DNA of 64,000 bases from Sinonovacula constricta. Its lineage: Eukaryota > Mollusca > Bivalvia > Cardiida > Solecurtidae. The stretch spans positions 69,456,546-69,520,545 of the forward strand of contig CM017559.1 of the NCBI GenBank assembly GCA_007844125.1, given 5' to 3'. The notes below the pieces were generated by a model that made no database searches, was not told where the DNA came from, and saw only the letters and a program-made list of their open reading frames with translations. A program made the position numbers and the translations under genes. Below, piece after piece: positions 61,020-64,000 of this stretch (the stretch's first letter is position 1; the number at the start of each line of letters is the position of its first letter).

Positions 61020-61689
61020 TTATCAAAACTGAAACTATACTATGTCGCGTTGTGAAACCAGTGTTTTATTGAATCTTTATTACAAAAATAAATAAAGTTT
61101 TTATGACAGGAAAAAATGTACTACCGCAGTTCACTCCCACATATGGCTGTTCGTGGCATTATTGTAGTCAACAATACGATAACTGTCATCGGGATGGGTT
61201 TTCCTTTAGAAAGGAAATAACTAGAAATCCAGAAAATGTGCAGATATAAGCAATTTTCCTTCATTCATTTTTTCGGACTTGTTTAAGGTACCATGCTTCA
61301 AAATAGTTTATCTATGTACTAGTATTCGTGTTTGCTGCGTAATTGTACTTTAAAGACTCTAGTTGTAGTGTTACGACCAGCTAACAACAGATTTAACACA
61401 TTAGGTGTAGTTGCTCGGTATCAGAAAAGATTAATTAGTTCTGCTTACAATCACCTACATTAGAAACGTATTTGTTAAATCCCTTCTGCAATAGAAATTG
61501 ATAAGACAAACAAAACTGCATGAACAAGACTTTGGCATTATCAGAAATACTCAATGTCCATAGCTTGAACAATATTCATTATAATAACGGTATGTCGTAA
61601 AAATGAGGAACGAATAGACAAAGATATAAACATACAAGCTGAATTTAAGCGTGATAAATAGGAAGTGGCGCATTACGTTATAAGTAAAC

Positions 61690-61755
61690 AATACAGTTAC
61701 CGCTTCAGAACACTCAGTCTGCAATATGACTGACTAGGGTGCTTAAACCAGTTAA
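61690..61755 (-). repeat. Dispersed repeat family A core fragment
   Basis: Minus strand of 'acagttaccgcttcagaacactcagtctgcaatatgactgactagggtgcttaaaccagtt', with the hairpin CAGTC..GACTG kept. Confidence 0.65.
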
Positions 61756-64000
61756 CGACATTTATATTGTAGCTTTCGGAGAGTAAAATGATCCTGAAGT
61801 AAAAAAGGAAGACTGTTATTAATATGCTAAACAAAATTGTTAATGGAGTTTTCCCATTAGGTTTTGTCTGATTTAAAATTATCATAAAGTGAAAAAGAAC
61901 TTGTTTTGTCTGTTGTAGATTTATATATTTGCTTTCTGGATTTTTAATTGATCTATGTAACTGTTTAAACGTGTATTCTTTAAAATGATTGGAATTGCTT
62001 TATCAATCGCGATGTAAGTAGAAGATTACGGATCAGATCTTTTCAATGTTGTTTAATAGCAATAGCTTTTATCTCCTGCCATTGACTTGGTTGGTCCGAC
62101 TGTTTGTTAGCGCGGTAAAACAATCACTTGTATCCAGGAGGTATCGTGACAAAACTGGAACCATGCGTGCATAATTGCTACTCCGATGATGGCGGCGGGG
62201 AAACATTACATTACAAGTTGTAACGGAAGCACTCTTGAATGTTGGCGTTAATATCATTCTATTACACTTCAATCGAGGAAGATGTTCATTTTGCATTAAC
62301 CTTACGACTACGAATGATAATTACGGGCTGCGAATTTCATAGCTGTGATCCCACAAAGCAGTCTAAGTTGGTTAAAGGATTGTTTGAACGTCAAATGTCG
62401 ATTTGGCGTTTAGTTTCTTTAAGTCGTATATATTCACCTTATTGTAATACACTGGCGATCAAATGGTCACGGAGACTGCTCGTAAGCTCTGGAGCAGGTT
62501 AAATATTTACTTACAAATATGCTATAACCCTAGTCAAAACATTTAAATCCAAAACAAATTACCATATTCGTTTTAGAAATGTTATCAGTTGAAATACTTA
62601 CCTGACATACATGCACATAGATGCTTGGCAATGTCTTTTTAGAAAGTAAAATAGATGGCAGAAGGACAGGAAGGTCGATATAGACTTATATTTTTTATAC
62701 TTTTATATTTGGCATCACAAAAAATGATCGATTTCGATCGGTTGCGTTAACAATGATCGTAGCCTTAGCTGACCGGATAAGAAGATTGATACGTTATCCA
62801 GCTAATGCCACCTTGTCATCAGATTGAGGCATCCCCGAAAACACATAAATATTAATAACATCAGGGTAACTTGCACATAACATGGCATTTCAACCAACAT
62901 CAGGCAACATCAGCATAAGCGTCAGGCAGATATGGCTGTGTACAATTTAAGTTTGCAGAACAGTAGACAACACCATTGGAAATTTGCAAACAATTAAAGT
63001 GAGAAATACATTTGCCTTGATTTTTAACCTTAAAATATGGAGGTAGAATCCTTTGCTTACATTGTTCATACTAGTCAATGTAACCCATATGACGTAAATG
63101 CTTGTGGATCATGTCTTTATTGGTCATTAATAATCTTGTAAGTTTCTTGAGCTCTGGCAAATTCGCTTCTTGCTTATATCAGCCAAATGAAATGAACCGA
63201 ATTGTCGAGACATTCACGTTTACTTAAAACTTCCAGCGAACACTTACAAAAAAGTGAAACGTCAATTCATGTTACAAAAAATCGAAGATCCCTTATGCCC
63301 CTAATGAGCTTTAGCATATTTGGTTGAGTTAGATAGTCAAAGTGGCACTCATATATTAAAACTGGTCTATAATTTAATCTATAATTACATATAATGCATA
63401 AGAAAAGCAATTTTAAGCCGAAAACAAAAAAGCAATAAACGATTCAAACAAAGGTTCTTGGTAATTACACTCCTTTTACAACGCTATGTCGGCAAACGCA
63501 TATGCAAGGTGTTACACAACCTTTGGTGTCGATTCCTAATGAAAGTTTACAGGAAAGTGTGAATCACCAATAAGTTAAATGAAAAGTAATGAGTTATTAT
63601 TTATTTAATGCAAAATTAGTATCTTGAAACTGTTTTACTATAGCTTAATGTCTTAATGTCCTACAGTTAAAGAAAATACAGAAGCGCATTCATAATTAAA
63701 TTGAAGCTATACACAAAAGAAGGAATTACCAACGAACTATAGATGTCTATATCCTCTCAAAATAAAAATCAGTATGAAAGCACCACTTTTAATTCTGTAA
63801 AGTTGCCAGAGTCTGTTAAAATTAGTTGTTATTTGTTCGGACTTAAGTTAACAATAATATATGCAACATCGTATTTATTTACCATTTCTGATTTGTTTAG
63901 ACTGCCATCTTCACATTTCGACATTTGCCAGTAATTCAAAGTTTTCGGACGTTTTCATGTCACGCTATTTTACGTGACTAAATTTAATGTCAGTGACAGT

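Larger units (their letters stand above)
55000..64000. other. Gene-poor AT-rich region
   Basis: Apart from the short repeats listed I find no exon-like stretch. Open frames are below about 90 codons and lack domain features. A small GC-richer spot at 62100-62230, with GATGGCGGCGGGG, resembles a YY1-type promoter site but no gene start could be attached to it. Confidence 0.5.

Noticed and set aside
62069..62296. GC-richer spot with GATGGCGGCGGGG and a 75-codon minus-strand frame
   Set aside because: Looks promoter-like, but no exon with splice sites or domain could be attached.

Overview
This window reads as nuclear DNA of an animal, most likely a bivalve or other mollusc. It is AT-rich and gene-sparse, genes are split by GT-AG introns, and it carries tRNA-derived SINEs, decayed reverse-transcriptase retroelements, long minisatellites and many dispersed repeats. 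Nothing is bacterial. The mollusc assignment is an inference from gene and repeat style, not a database match.

Layout. (1) Positions 1-737, minus strand: the 5' end of a secreted or membrane leucine-rich-repeat gene that runs off the left edge. (2) Positions 8916-42835, minus strand: a complete seven-exon alpha-type nicotinic acetylcholine receptor subunit (519 aa), alpha9/alpha10-like in style. The signal-peptide exon lies 26.9 kb upstream of exon 2. (3) That 26.9-kb intron holds a 5.5-kb minisatellite of 14-bp units (about 18.8-24.3 kb), a poly-C tract, a 1.6-kb minisatellite of 25-bp units (about 26.15-27.76 kb), dispersed repeats and a 4-kb candidate DNA transposon. (4) Positions 42836-64000 show no convincing gene, only repeats, retroelement remnants and unique AT-rich DNA.

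The most interesting object is at 32932-36912. A short THAP zinc-finger gene (three exons, 128 aa, plus strand) sits inside inverted terminal repeats of about 24-25 bp that start CATAGACATA. A second 22-bp inverted repeat lies just inside each end, and a perfect 8-bp direct duplication (TTCTACGC) flanks the whole. A THAP domain, an 8-bp target-site duplication, CA-initiated terminal repeats and subterminal inverted repeats are the combination known from P-element-superfamily transposons. No catalytic transposase domain is visible, so this looks like an internally deleted P-like element that encodes only its DNA-binding domain. It lies antisense in the receptor intron and itself carries a 244-bp palindrome of tRNA-like halves and a SINE with a perfect 12-bp target-site duplication.

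The three genes show no sign of a shared pathway. The receptor gene is a host for nested mobile DNA, and the strongest functional question is whether the THAP-only protein binds its own element ends or other copies in the genome.
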